From Chloroflexota bacterium (GTDB lineage Bacteria > Chloroflexota > UBA11872 > VXNJ01): a DNA stretch of 43,508 nucleotides. The stretch spans positions 1-43,508 of the forward strand of contig JAPOWW010000012.1 of the NCBI GenBank assembly GCA_026707405.1. Direction: 5' to 3'. The notes beneath the pieces are model-generated. The model made no database searches, was not told where the DNA came from, and saw only the letters and a program-made list of their open reading frames with translations. This document shows, piece by piece, positions 25,291 to 34,429 of the stretch (positions within the stretch are counted from its first letter, which is position 1; each line of letters opens with the position of its first letter). Both the position numbers and the translations under genes were made by a program.

Positions 25291-28200
25291 TCATTCAGAC
25301 GCTAGTTCCGCTTCGACTTCCGCCAGCGCGGCTCTGATTGCTTTGCGGGCTGCTCGCTTGCGACTCCAAGTAGATGACGAGGGATACTCGCGTAGGCGCA
25401 GCGTTCGATCCAAGGCGCTAGGCTCGCCAATCAGACTGGCCAGATTGACTCGGCCAGGTCGCCCGCTTTGCGCATTGAGGGCAACAAGACCGGCCTTCAA
25501 AGCGTCCCGCTCCCGCAACAACTGGGATTGCCGGGAGCGCTTTGCAACGGGACGGGCTAGCGATTCGAACCCCATCTGTACATCAGTTTCCAGGACACCT
25601 TCAGACACTCTTTCATCCGCGCCCTCTGATCCGGTACGCGCCTCGGCATCGGCGATGGCAGAACCGCCCTTTACGCGGTCGACAATGGGCTTACGTTTAC
25701 TATCCGTTGGCGTGGCTTCGTCTGCAGCTTGGCTCGGCAAAGACGACGAGTCGTCTTTGCCGTCAGGACGAACCGCCTCCGAGCTATCGACGTTCGGTCT
25801 CGGAGAGCCGACCGACCGCACCGGATAACCAGCCGTCGCGGTCTTTTGTTTCGGTCTGGAATCCCGAGACCGTGACTCGCCGTTGGTAGCGACTTTTATG
25901 TCACCAGTTCTGCCATCCTGTTTAACAAAACCGGATACGCTGAGCGATTGGCCGTCTTCTCGCCACGACTGTCTGATCTCGGCCGCGCGGATACGGACAC
26001 GATCCACCAAGTCCGAACTCTCCGGCTCCTCCGTTGTGGCTCCAACGGTTGGCTCAACTCCTAGTTCACTCAGGCGTTCGCGCACGCGGGCAATCGCCCC
26101 TTCGGGATCTCGGTAATACTCACTACCGCGCACACGTATGAACCGCCAGCCGAGCCGCTCCAGCAAGGCCTGACGCGAGAGGTCGGCGTCAAGATCATCG
26201 AGTGTGTGGAACCTGTCACCATCGCACTCGATAGCCGCGCGCCTATCATTTGCGCCATAAGCGACCAAATCAATCCGCAACGCGCCCACTGGATGCTGCG
26301 CTTCGATCTCATAGCCGGCATCAACCAGGTCCCTTAGCACGTCCTTTTCGAAGGGTGATTCCGTCAGGTCCTCCTGATCGGCGGTCCGCTCGTCAATCGC
26401 TGCTCGATGAGCAGCATGCCTGATCAGCTTCGCGCGCAGGTCTTCCGACTTCAGATCGACTTCCCGGTTGAGCGAATGCACGACCCACATCTGGTCCTTG
26501 GCGCGGCTGGCGGCCACGTTGTACCGCTTCTTGAACATATCGGACGCCACCAGTGGCAGCGGGCCGCCCTTCGGGCTGTGGACCAGCGAGAGAAACATCA
26601 CGTCGCGCTCGTCACCCTGAAAGTGCGCCGGGCTACCCACGAGAATTTGGCGCCGCTCTATATCAGCGGGTTCCATCTTCTCTCGTAACCTCGATTCGAT
26701 CAGCCTCGCCTGCGAGTCTCCCCGACCAAGCATCGAGATGACTCCGAACGTCGCGTCGCGGTATTCCTCCAACTCGCAGGCGGCTAGGATGGCCGACACA
26801 ATGAACTCGGCCTCCTCCTCGTTCTCATGCTGGTCGTTGCGCGCACCGTCAACACGCTCTGCCACCACTGCCGAACGGCTCTCCGCCATATATTTTCGAG
26901 CTGCGGCGAGCAGCGCGGGAGCGCGCTTGCCAGTGCCCTTGCCCACCCTCTTCATGGCCAGCACCCACGCAATCAGGCTTTGTTTCTGTTTCGCCGAAGT
27001 GCTCTCTATTTGCCCGGCCCATGCCAGATTGCTGACCAGTTGGGCGGTGACTCGCTGAAGTTCCCTGTTCATTCGTTCGATTTCTATCTCGATAGCCCCA
27101 AGGTCGACCCCGGCGCGGCCATCCAGTTCGTCGTTCAACACGCGCCACCGCCAGGCCAACGTCAGGTCGCCGGGAGGTTTGGCTTTGTCGTGCGGACTCT
27201 CCCGCAGCTTGACGGCATTTGCCCATGCGGGCGCGACTTTGGAGAGCCGCCTTAGCAGTGCTTCCCGCTCCTCGAAGGCCGGCAATCGAGTCCGCACATC
27301 TTCAAGCCGTTTGAGGGCGGTTGCGTATCGACCGGAATTGCGCTCGCGGATCGCCTTTCGGAGCGACTGGACCGCGTCACCGCCGTCGAACCGAGCCAGG
27401 TCCTGATCAAGCGCGTCCAGTTTCATGCGCACGTGGTCGAGCTTGAGTTGCCGCGCCGCCGCACGAGCTGCCGCGGGCAGATGAGTTTGCGCCGTCTCGA
27501 TTAGGCGCTCGAGTTCCGCAAACTCACCAATGGGTGGCCCGCCAACTGCGATCAGCGCATGCGGATCGAGCCCCGACGCGAGTGCCCGCATCTTCAGAGG
27601 CTTCCAGATCGCGTCATACCATCCGAGACGCTTCCTGACGCTGGGGGCGCGTTGTGCGCACGTGACCTCTGGCGTCGATCCCAGGTCTGAAGCAGAAATC
27701 ATTCCCTCGGGTTCCGCCGTGCGTCGCCAGCGATCCCGCAAATGCTCGCGAGCGAGTTGCAGGTGGGCCAGTGCACGCAGCGACTCGATAGCGGCTGGTT
27801 CGCGAGTGTCCCCCATTCCAACGTCACAAGCTTCAAGTAACGTCTTCCAGGAACGATTTCTGAACAGAACCAATTTATTCAGCTTTCCTCCAGCCTGCAG
27901 GTGATCGCAAATCTCACGCAGTTTGTCGGACATTTGATCGAAAGGTTCACTGGTTGGTAGCCGTGGACCGTATTTGGCGATCAGTGGCGCCGTCTCCTGT
28001 GCCTGCGTCTGTACTTCCTCAATGAGCCGGAGCAGGTCTTCCCAAACTTGGCGATAGCCTCCCCCGAGCCTTCCCGCCTCAAGTAAGGTCCGGTCCCAGT
28101 TTTCAAGGTGACGTAGGTCGTTGGCAGCTTCCTCGGATTCTCTAGCGAGTTGCTCGATGGTTTCCCTTGCAGACTGGCTCGGGTAGGTGCGCCAGGCGTT

Positions 28201-29991
28201 GCTGCCCGTCTTGCGGTCAGACGCCTCAAGCTCGCTCTCTTCTTCGACTTGCGCGCTGAATGAAGATTGCGAAGTCACGACTTTCGCTGGCGGGAGCGGT
28301 CGCGACAGCTCCCGCTCGTGCTCGGAATCAATCTTGTCGTTGGTTTCGTACAGTTGCTCTATCTCTGACGCCGTAAGAGTTAGGTTCGCGCCATCAACCG
28401 GTCGCGGAATCCAGTCGTGCTGCCCTGCTCCGCTCCGCACTTCGCGCGCTGCGTCCGACGGTTCGACGCCAACACCTTCCACGACAATTTCCAGATACTC
28501 AGCATGGATAGCCCGGAAATGCTTTGCGCGGAGCTGCTTTAGCTCGTCCAGCAACCTGTCACGTCGGCGCTCAAGTCGTCTGGCTTTTTTCTTCAGCACG
28601 CTAGCGTCGTCCGAAGCCAGCCGGTTCGTTATCTCACGAACGGAGTGTTCCAACTGGGCGCGCTCGGTCGTATCTCTGCCAACGGCGCTCACCGCCAGCG
28701 GCTGCAAGTCCTCGACGATTACTTCCCGTACCCTCTCCAGCGCTTTGGCCGTATGACTCGTGACCAGCACGCGCTTGCCCTTTGCAAGCAGATGCCCGAT
28801 CAGATTGGCGATCGTATGCGTCTTTCCGGTTCCGGGAGGTCCCTGGACCATCACCGCGCCGTGGCTTTCCAGCTGACGGACGATGCGCGCCTGCTCATCG
28901 TTCGCGGGCTTGGTGAAGAGCAGGTCCTGCTCCTCGTTGGCCAGCCGTGCCGTACCACGTTGCGGCGGCGAGTCGGAGTCGTTCCGCACGCCATTTTCGT
29001 GGACGCCGACAATCGACCGCAGCGAGATTGGCAAGTCCTCGCGCCCGGGCAAGTCCGACGCAATCGCTTCAAGCGCTGCCGTGAACCCTTGAGTTCGCCT
29101 GCGCAGAAATAGCAGAGGTCGCCGGTAAATTCGAGGGACGCCGCGAGCTGTCGAGTCCAGGTCGCCAAAGACCCCCTCTACATGGAGCCGGTGCGCTAGG
29201 CCCCCAAGGAATCCATCGATCTCGCTGCCGCTGAATGGTCCGTAATCGCCTTGTTCGAACTCCGCGTTGGTTCTGGCCAGTACGGCACCGCCGACCTCGT
29301 CGATTGAGCGCAGCAGTGCGGAATAGAGCTCGGACCGTCTTTCTCCGAACAAGACGCTGAAACGGGAAATCTCCGGTTCGAAGTCCAGTTGCATCGACTG
29401 AAGCACCAGCGGGTGGTGGTTCAGCCCAGACTGCGTTTCCCAGCGAAGAATGGCATCCCCTGCGTAAACCTCGAACTGTTCACGCTCGCGGTCGAGGCTG
29501 CCGTGCAACTCATAAAGGCGCTGAAAGACACCCATCGCGTCGCGGGCAGGTATCTCGACCGTCCCCCAAGCTTCGCGATTGGCGTTCCATGCCTCCCACG
29601 CCTCGACTCGGTCCGGATCGTCGCCAAACCGCTCGATCTCTGGCGGTTCTTCGGGGTCTTCCGCCGGACGTGTCAGTTCCGGCATGATCTCTGCCGTTCG
29701 CTTAGGATCGTCCCAGCCGCTCCGCAGCCAATGGCGCAAAGGTTCAGGTGCTTCTGGACATCGAGTCAGACGAGGTCTCGTTACCCGTAGCGCGAAACCC
29801 GCTTTGTCATCGAGCCACCCACGCTCGATTGACGGATGCTCTGGTAAGTCATCAAGCCAAAGACGAAATTCAACTTGACCGAGTTCACGAACTACCGGGT
29901 AACGCAAACGTGCGAACTCGGTCAGGAACTTGTACAGATCCTGTAGACGCTTGCGAACAAGCCCAATCTGAGAGTCAACTGTGCCGACCAT
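25291..29991 (-). CDS. Giant SF1 helicase-like/nuclease protein (AAA_11/AAA_12 plus MTES_1575-type REase), Walker B segment apparently deleted
   Basis: A 1566-residue multidomain protein. The N-terminal 350 residues are family-specific. Walker A is MVQGPPGTGKTHT (K390), followed by motif Ia (VLVTSHTAKALERV). Residues 430-1000 are largely helical, with coiled-coil stretches (KKKARRLERRRDRLLDEL). Motif V (AHFQGDERDVMFLSLV, about 1115-1130) and motif VI (FKKRYNVAASRAKDQMWVV, about 1155) follow. A restriction-endonuclease-fold domain comes next with D1241 (RIDLVAYG) and E1255-x-D1257 (IECDGD), ending in LLERLGWRFIRVRGSEYY. The last 190 residues are low-complexity. No Walker B (DEAS/DEAG) box exists anywhere; homologs as I remember them carry about 200 residues with that box where this one has SRSAVVAERVDG (1039-1048). 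Such proteins often belong to antiphage or plasmid-defence loci, but no partner is adjacent here. Confidence 0.85.
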   Translation of the reverse strand: MVGTVDSQIGLVRKRLQDLYKFLTEFARLRYPVVRELGQVEFRLWLDDLPEHPSIERGWLDDKAGFALRVTRPRLTRCPEAPEPLRHWLRSGWDDPKRTAEIMPELTRPAEDPEEPPEIERFGDDPDRVEAWEAWNANREAWGTVEIPARDAMGVFQRLYELHGSLDREREQFEVYAGDAILRWETQSGLNHHPLVLQSMQLDFEPEISRFSVLFGERRSELYSALLRSIDEVGGAVLARTNAEFEQGDYGPFSGSEIDGFLGGLAHRLHVEGVFGDLDSTARGVPRIYRRPLLFLRRRTQGFTAALEAIASDLPGREDLPISLRSIVGVHENGVRNDSDSPPQRGTARLANEEQDLLFTKPANDEQARIVRQLESHGAVMVQGPPGTGKTHTIANLIGHLLAKGKRVLVTSHTAKALERVREVIVEDLQPLAVSAVGRDTTERAQLEHSVREITNRLASDDASVLKKKARRLERRRDRLLDELKQLRAKHFRAIHAEYLEIVVEGVGVEPSDAAREVRSGAGQHDWIPRPVDGANLTLTASEIEQLYETNDKIDSEHERELSRPLPPAKVVTSQSSFSAQVEEESELEASDRKTGSNAWRTYPSQSARETIEQLARESEEAANDLRHLENWDRTLLEAGRLGGGYRQVWEDLLRLIEEVQTQAQETAPLIAKYGPRLPTSEPFDQMSDKLREICDHLQAGGKLNKLVLFRNRSWKTLLEACDVGMGDTREPAAIESLRALAHLQLAREHLRDRWRRTAEPEGMISASDLGSTPEVTCAQRAPSVRKRLGWYDAIWKPLKMRALASGLDPHALIAVGGPPIGEFAELERLIETAQTHLPAAARAAARQLKLDHVRMKLDALDQDLARFDGGDAVQSLRKAIRERNSGRYATALKRLEDVRTRLPAFEEREALLRRLSKVAPAWANAVKLRESPHDKAKPPGDLTLAWRWRVLNDELDGRAGVDLGAIEIEIERMNRELQRVTAQLVSNLAWAGQIESTSAKQKQSLIAWVLAMKRVGKGTGKRAPALLAAARKYMAESRSAVVAERVDGARNDQHENEEEAEFIVSAILAACELEEYRDATFGVISMLGRGDSQARLIESRLREKMEPADIERRQILVGSPAHFQGDERDVMFLSLVHSPKGGPLPLVASDMFKKRYNVAASRAKDQMWVVHSLNREVDLKSEDLRAKLIRHAAHRAAIDERTADQEDLTESPFEKDVLRDLVDAGYEIEAQHPVGALRIDLVAYGANDRRAAIECDGDRFHTLDDLDADLSRQALLERLGWRFIRVRGSEYYRDPEGAIARVRERLSELGVEPTVGATTEEPESSDLVDRVRIRAAEIRQSWREDGQSLSVSGFVKQDGRTGDIKVATNGESRSRDSRPKQKTATAGYPVRSVGSPRPNVDSSEAVRPDGKDDSSSLPSQAADEATPTDSKRKPIVDRVKGGSAIADAEARTGSEGADERVSEGVLETDVQMGFESLARPVAKRSRQSQLLRERDALKAGLVALNAQSGRPGRVNLASLIGEPSALDRTLRLREYPSSSTWSRKRAARKAIRAALAEVEAELASE

Positions 29992-30174
29992 GCTGAAGGA
30001 TACGTGTATTACTTACCTCGATCAACAGTCTGCATAGTCAACAGTCTGTGTGACATTAGATTGAAGCGCTTACGGCGCTGGCGGGCGAGGTTGTAAAATT
30101 GGTTGCCGCATACCTCAACGGATATGCGCTAAGTCCGCAAACGAGCCAAATGGATACCCGATAGGAGGAACCGA

Positions 30175-30513
30175 ATGTCCGCGGAGCCATTTCACGTAGA
30201 CGACGACGATTTCGATGCCAAAGTTCTTCAATCCGATATTCCGGTCGTGGTCGATTTCTGGGCCGAATGGTGCGGACCTTGCAAGATGATGGCCCCTGTC
30301 TTCGAAAAGCTGGCCGGCGAATATGAAGACAAAGTCGGGTTCGCGAAGATGGACGTCGACGAGAACCAGAAGTACGCGTTCGACTACGGCATTCGCGGAA
30401 TCCCGACTTTGCTGGTGTTCCGCGACGGGCAGGAAGTGGATCGAATCGTCGGCTATTCGCCCGAAGCGCAGATTCGTTCACGCCTCGACGCCGCCCTCGT
30501 TCCCGCTTCATAG
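30175..30513 (+). CDS. trxA: Thioredoxin
   Basis: A 112-residue thioredoxin of normal size. The redox site is WCGPCK at residues 32-37 (C33 and C36), preceded by the buried Asp27 in VVDFWA and followed by the cis-proline loop GIRGIPTLLVF. It reduces disulfides in ribonucleotide reductase, peroxiredoxins and other cytosolic proteins using electrons from thioredoxin reductase, whose gene is not in the window. A strong AGGAGG lies before the ATG. It is divergent from the helicase-like gene across 183 bp and convergent with the sigma-factor gene across 213 bp. Confidence 0.96.
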   Translation: MSAEPFHVDDDDFDAKVLQSDIPVVVDFWAEWCGPCKMMAPVFEKLAGEYEDKVGFAKMDVDENQKYAFDYGIRGIPTLLVFRDGQEVDRIVGYSPEAQIRSRLDAALVPAS

Positions 30514-30726
30514 CAGGACGTTAGCGGCGCAAGTCGATAACCGTCTGGAGGCGCCCGCCGCTCAAAGCCCGTGCGGCGATCTGACGCGGTCGGCGAAAAA
30601 GTAAGTATCGAGTCTGGTGGGTATGGTCGCCAGGGTCGGGTCGGGCGCCCGCAGATAACCCCTATTCCAAGCTGCGGAGAATCGCCGCTCGTTTATCTCG
30701 CTCGAACGGCCTGAAGGGCGGGGAAC

Positions 30727-31686
30727 TTAGCTCAGATAGTCTCGCAGCGCCGACGCCGCGGTCGATTTCTTAAGCTTTTTGATCGCCTCCACCTGGATCT
30801 GCCGTATGCGCTCGCGCGTCAGGCCGAAGTGGTCCCCGATTTCGTCCAGAGTGCGTGGCGTTCGGCCGTCAAGACCGAAACGCATTTCGAGAATCTGCCT
30901 CGCACGGTCGGTCAGGATGTTGAGCGCCGAACCTATGTCCTGCCGGAGAACCGATAGCGTAGCCTGCTCGTCCGGCTGAGCGGACGTTTCGTCCTCGACA
31001 TAATCGACAAGCGTGTCTTCTGGATCGTCCCCCTTCGGAGCTTCCAGCGACATCGTGGCCCTGCCCGCCCTGATGATCTCCCGCACGCGCGCGGCGGACA
31101 GATTCAGTTCCGAGCCGATCTCGGCAACGGTGGGGTCGCGACCCAACTCATTGGCAAGGCGCGGCACAAGCGTCTTGATCTTGCGCAGTGCTTCCACCAC
31201 GTGGACCGGTAGTCGAATGACGCGCGAGTCGTTGGAAAGAGCGCGGGTGATCGCTTGGCGTATCCACCACGTAGCATACGTGCTGAACTTGAATCCACGT
31301 CGATAGTCAAACCGCTTGACCGCCTGCATCAGGCCGATATTGCCTTCCTGGATGAGGTCGATCATGGGAAGCGCGCCGCCGGCATATCGCTTGGCTATGT
31401 TGACCACCAGACGAAGGTTCGCGTTTATAAGGACCCGGGTTGAAGCGAAATCTCCCGCCTCGATCCTCTTGGCCAGGATGACCTCTTCCTCAGCCGTCAG
31501 GAGCGGAACGCGGTTTATCTCGTTCAGATAGAGACGCAGCGAATCACCGACCGCTGCGTCGGCGTTGAGGTTTCCATTAGGAACGGCCGATTTTCCGTTA
31601 TCAGTCCGTTTACGGTCAGGCGGTGTTTTGGTGTCGTCGGAACGGTCTTCAGATTGCCGGGCGGATCCCGACGTGAGGCTATCCAT
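30727..31686 (-). CDS. Sigma-70 family RNA polymerase sigma factor (RpoD/SigA type, short N-terminus)
   Basis: A 319-residue primary-type sigma factor. After a 45-residue polar leader come region 1.2 (DSLRLYLNEINRVPLLTAEEEV), region 2 with the -10 melting helix (FDYRRGFKFSTYATWWIRQAITRAL), region 3 (RLPVHVVEALRKI...LGRDPTVAEIGSELNL) and region 4 with the -35 helix-turn-helix (RTLDEIGDHFGLTRERIRQIQVEAIKKLK). Region 1.1 and the large non-conserved domain are absent, as in group 2 and compact group 1 sigma factors. Whether it is the housekeeping sigma cannot be decided without knowing the others in the genome. It directs core polymerase to promoters. The gene is divergent from the SufR-like regulator over 279 bp. 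Confidence 0.93.
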   Translation of the reverse strand: MDSLTSGSARQSEDRSDDTKTPPDRKRTDNGKSAVPNGNLNADAAVGDSLRLYLNEINRVPLLTAEEEVILAKRIEAGDFASTRVLINANLRLVVNIAKRYAGGALPMIDLIQEGNIGLMQAVKRFDYRRGFKFSTYATWWIRQAITRALSNDSRVIRLPVHVVEALRKIKTLVPRLANELGRDPTVAEIGSELNLSAARVREIIRAGRATMSLEAPKGDDPEDTLVDYVEDETSAQPDEQATLSVLRQDIGSALNILTDRARQILEMRFGLDGRTPRTLDEIGDHFGLTRERIRQIQVEAIKKLKKSTAASALRDYLS

Positions 31687-31965
31687 TTCGGATCCGATAT
31701 CGAACCTGCCTTACGGAGTTAGACCTTTCCGAATACTGTCGCGGTGAGGTTGTTTGCGCCCCGGACCGTTGATTCTGCCCAGATGTTCACAGTAGCACAA
31801 TTCAAACAGTTTCGGTTTTAAAAATCATCTAAAATAGCGGATACTTCCCTTAGGAAGCTCCATGCTTGCGGGACTGCCGATTTCCGCTTTCGTGGGGACA
31901 ACAGAACGGTGCGGCAGTTGCGTGGCGGGGGATGATTTGAGTCGGTCGGGTTATCGTAATATCGC
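31687..31965. promoter_or_regulatory. Divergent promoter region, sigma factor and Fe-S block
   Basis: This 279-bp region separates the divergent sigma-factor and SufR-like genes. On the plus strand TAATAT at 31957-31962 is a near-perfect -10 box; TTGAGT lies 14 bp upstream and is the only -35 candidate. The box ends four bases before the ATG at 31966, so transcription would begin at or just after that codon. The stretch near 31800-31845 is AT-rich and may serve the sigma gene. Confidence 0.45.
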
Positions 31966-32604
31966 ATGGTCATGAAAAGGCGACCATCTCCGCGCATGGA
32001 GATCCTGCGAATTCTGAAGGTGGGCGGCCCCCTCTCGGCCGCAGACATCGCCACCGAGTTCGGTGCCAGCGTTTCAGCGGTTAGACCACACTTGGAGCGT
32101 CTCGCCGCGGACGAGCTTGTAACGATTGAAATAATTCGCGGCGGGCGCGGCAGGCCGCGCTACAGGTACAAGCTGACCGAGAGCGCCGAGCACGAGTTCC
32201 CCAACGACTACGAGTCGCTGGCGGTCGATCTCTTTGACGCCGCCGCGCAAATCGGCGGGGACGACATGCTGGACAAGCTGTTCGGCGTGCGCGAAAAATC
32301 GCTCTATTCGCTGCTCAAGCCGCAAGTCAATGCCAAGACCCTCGAAGGCAAGCTGACGCAGATCGGCGAACTCCTCAATGAGCTTGGTTATATGTCCAGC
32401 GTCGAGCGTGACGGAGATGATTTCGTGCTCTACGCTCGCCACTGTCCGGTCCCGGCGATCAGCGATCACAGCTCGGTTCCCTGCCAATGCGAAAAGAACG
32501 TGATCGAGCGGCTGCTGGAGGTAGACGTCATCGCCGAGGAGACTGGATACGACGCGAGCCGACCATGCAAATTCAAGGTTCCTGCTGCAAGCGCAAAGCT
32601 ATAG
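31966..32604 (+). CDS. SufR-like winged-helix regulator with cysteine cluster motif
   Basis: A 212-residue transcription factor. The N-terminal winged helix (MEILRILKVGGPLSAADIATEFGASVSAVRPHLERLAADELV) is of the ArsR/DeoR style used by SufR. The C-terminal domain ends in a set of four cysteines: C-x12-C-x-C in RHCPVPAISDHSSVPCQC and a last Cys in RPCKFKV. In SufR such a set ligates an Fe-S cluster, and loss of the cluster releases repression of Fe-S assembly genes. A cysteine desulfurase and A-type carrier follow on the same strand, which supports that job. No ribosome-binding site precedes the ATG, and a -10-like box lies four bases upstream, hinting at a leaderless transcript. Confidence 0.8.
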   Translation: MVMKRRPSPRMEILRILKVGGPLSAADIATEFGASVSAVRPHLERLAADELVTIEIIRGGRGRPRYRYKLTESAEHEFPNDYESLAVDLFDAAAQIGGDDMLDKLFGVREKSLYSLLKPQVNAKTLEGKLTQIGELLNELGYMSSVERDGDDFVLYARHCPVPAISDHSSVPCQCEKNVIERLLEVDVIAEETGYDASRPCKFKVPAASAKL

Positions 32605-32673
32605 CAGTAAAGCCGCAAAGTCGCCGGGAGCGCGTTTCGGTGGGCGCATCGCCCTCGCTACTCTGATGACACA

Positions 32674-33843
32674 GTGAACGAATCCAGCCGGGTCTATCTC
32701 GACCACGCCTCGACGACGCCTGTATCAGTCACCGTGCTAGAGGTCATGCTTCCCTACTTCGCCGACTACGGCTACAACCCGTCCGGTCTTTACGAAGAAT
32801 CGCAGACCTCTCGCCGCGCGCTGGAAGAGGCGCGCGGCAAGGTTGCGGCCGTCTTTAGCTGTTCTACCGACGAGATCGTATTCACCGGCAGCGGAAGCGA
32901 AGGGGCTAATCTTGCGATAAAGGGCGCGGCGATGGCGCAGCGCCAATTCGGACGCAACGTGATTGCCGTGTCCGCTATCGAGCACCACTGCGTGCTCCAC
33001 GCCGCCGAATATCTGCAAGCCCAGCACGGATTCCAGATGCGGGTGATCCCTGTGGACCGCTACGGGATCATCGACATGGATTTCCTGGAGTCGATGGTCG
33101 ACGATTCGCTCGCCGTCGTGAGCGTCCAGTACGCGAACAACGAAGTCGGTACTGTGCAGCCCATCGCGGAGATCGGCCAGATGCTCGAAGACACAGGCGC
33201 GCTCTTCCATTCCGACGCCGTTCAGGCCGCCGGCGCGCTGAGCCTCGACGTTTACGGGCTCGGCGTCGACCTGCTTTCAATCGCCGCGCACAAGTTTTAC
33301 GGCCCCAAGGGCGTCGGCGCGCTGTACGTGCGCGAAGGATCGCGCATAGTCCCGCAGACTCAGGGAGGCTCACAGGAGCGGAACCGACGAGCGGGAACCG
33401 AAAACGTAGCTTTGATCATGGGTCTGGCCACCGCACTGACCGAGGCCCAGGCCAATCGAGAAGCCGAAAACCGTCGAAACGGTGAACTCTCGACCAGGAT
33501 ACGCGCCGGATTGGCCGCTATCGATGGCGTATACCTCAACGGCCACCCGGAGAAAAGGCTCCCGAACAACACGAACGTTTGCGTCGAAGGCATAAATGCC
33601 GAATCCCTGATTCTGCAACTTGATCGCGCCGGGATTGCGGCGTCCAGCGGATCAGCCTGTACTTCCGCTTCGCTGGAGCCGTCACACGTGCTCCTGGCGA
33701 TGGGAGTCCCACCCGACCTGGCGCGGGGAAGCCTCCGCATATCCGTGGGCCGTGCCAACGACGAATCCCAGATCGATTTCTTCCTGGCGGCCCTCGCTCC
33801 GATAGTCTCCAAGCTGCGCCGTAAGACCGCCGTTTTTGGGTAG
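32674..33843 (+). CDS. Cysteine desulfurase (NifS/IscS family)
   Basis: A 389-residue PLP enzyme that takes sulfur from cysteine as a persulfide for Fe-S clusters and thiolation. The N-terminus is YLDHASTTPVS, the PLP lysine is K207 in IAAHKFYGPKG, and the persulfide Cys is C329 in the flexible loop ASSGSACTSASLEPSHVL. The long loop and the IEHHC-type motif (SAIEHHCVLH) place it in the IscS/NifS group I rather than SufS. The start is GTG (32674) with little ribosome-binding signal. It lies 69 bp after the SufR-like gene and precedes the A-type carrier by 122 bp. No IscU or SufBC scaffold is in the window, so the scaffold must be encoded elsewhere. Confidence 0.95.
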   Translation: MNESSRVYLDHASTTPVSVTVLEVMLPYFADYGYNPSGLYEESQTSRRALEEARGKVAAVFSCSTDEIVFTGSGSEGANLAIKGAAMAQRQFGRNVIAVSAIEHHCVLHAAEYLQAQHGFQMRVIPVDRYGIIDMDFLESMVDDSLAVVSVQYANNEVGTVQPIAEIGQMLEDTGALFHSDAVQAAGALSLDVYGLGVDLLSIAAHKFYGPKGVGALYVREGSRIVPQTQGGSQERNRRAGTENVALIMGLATALTEAQANREAENRRNGELSTRIRAGLAAIDGVYLNGHPEKRLPNNTNVCVEGINAESLILQLDRAGIAASSGSACTSASLEPSHVLLAMGVPPDLARGSLRISVGRANDESQIDFFLAALAPIVSKLRRKTAVFG

Positions 33844-33965
33844 CATGGTTCGGCGATTGCTAGAATTCCTATTGAAGACGACATTGGCTCGACAAGCTCG
33901 GCCACTCCGACCAACCAGGTCGGAGGGACTACGGGCGATCGAGCGGAAGGCCGGTTAGTTTCAGG

Positions 33966-34376
33966 TTGGATTTGCTCTCGGTTTCGGATTTGGCGGCCTC
34001 GGAAGTGGCCGATGTTTTGGCGCGACCGAAGAACCAGGGGAGGCACATTCGAATCCGCGTCACCAAAGGTGGCTGCGCGGGTTGGGACTACAACGTGCTT
34101 CTCGACGACAAAATCGAAGACGATGACCAGGTGCACGAGTACGACGGCTTCAAGATAGTCACCGACCGGTTTTCGCTGGGAATGATCCGCGGGTCGGAGT
34201 TGGACTTCAACGACGATCTGATAGGCCGCGGGTTCATCCTTAGGAATCCAAACGCCGAGATAACCTGCGGATGCGGTACGTCGTTCAATATCAAACCCCG
34301 CAGATCCCCCATGAAATACATGCGCGACAAGCGAGAGGACAAGGTCGGAGCGGGGCGAAAGCGGCCCAAGGCATAG
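33966..34376 (+). CDS. A-type iron-sulfur carrier (HesB/IscA family)
   Basis: A 136-residue A-type carrier. The three conserved cysteines are C37 in TKGGCAGW and C101/C103 in ITCGCGTSF, which hold an iron or Fe2S2/Fe4S4 cluster for transfer to apo-enzymes. The core ends there; the last 30 residues form a basic tail (PRRSPMKYMRDKREDK..RKRPK) not usual in the family. The start is uncertain: TTG at 33966, or TTG at 33972 with CAGG six bases upstream. It lies between the cysteine desulfurase and moaA and likely serves the MoaA clusters as one client. Confidence 0.9.
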   Translation: MDLLSVSDLAASEVADVLARPKNQGRHIRIRVTKGGCAGWDYNVLLDDKIEDDDQVHEYDGFKIVTDRFSLGMIRGSELDFNDDLIGRGFILRNPNAEITCGCGTSFNIKPRRSPMKYMRDKREDKVGAGRKRPKA

Positions 34377-34429
34377 GCCCAACCGCACCGAGACCGGATG
34401 CGGAGTCCAAAACCGAAACTGAGGACTAG

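Noticed and set aside
25291..30513. Multi-gene defence island around the helicase/nuclease-like gene
   Set aside because: The neighbours are leuS and trxA, both housekeeping; no methylase, toxin, second nuclease or mobile gene is adjacent, so only the single gene can be called defence-like.
31818..32054. 78-residue minus-strand ORF in the sigma/SufR divergent region
   Set aside because: It overlaps the start of the SufR-like gene on the other strand, has no ribosome-binding site and no recognisable content.
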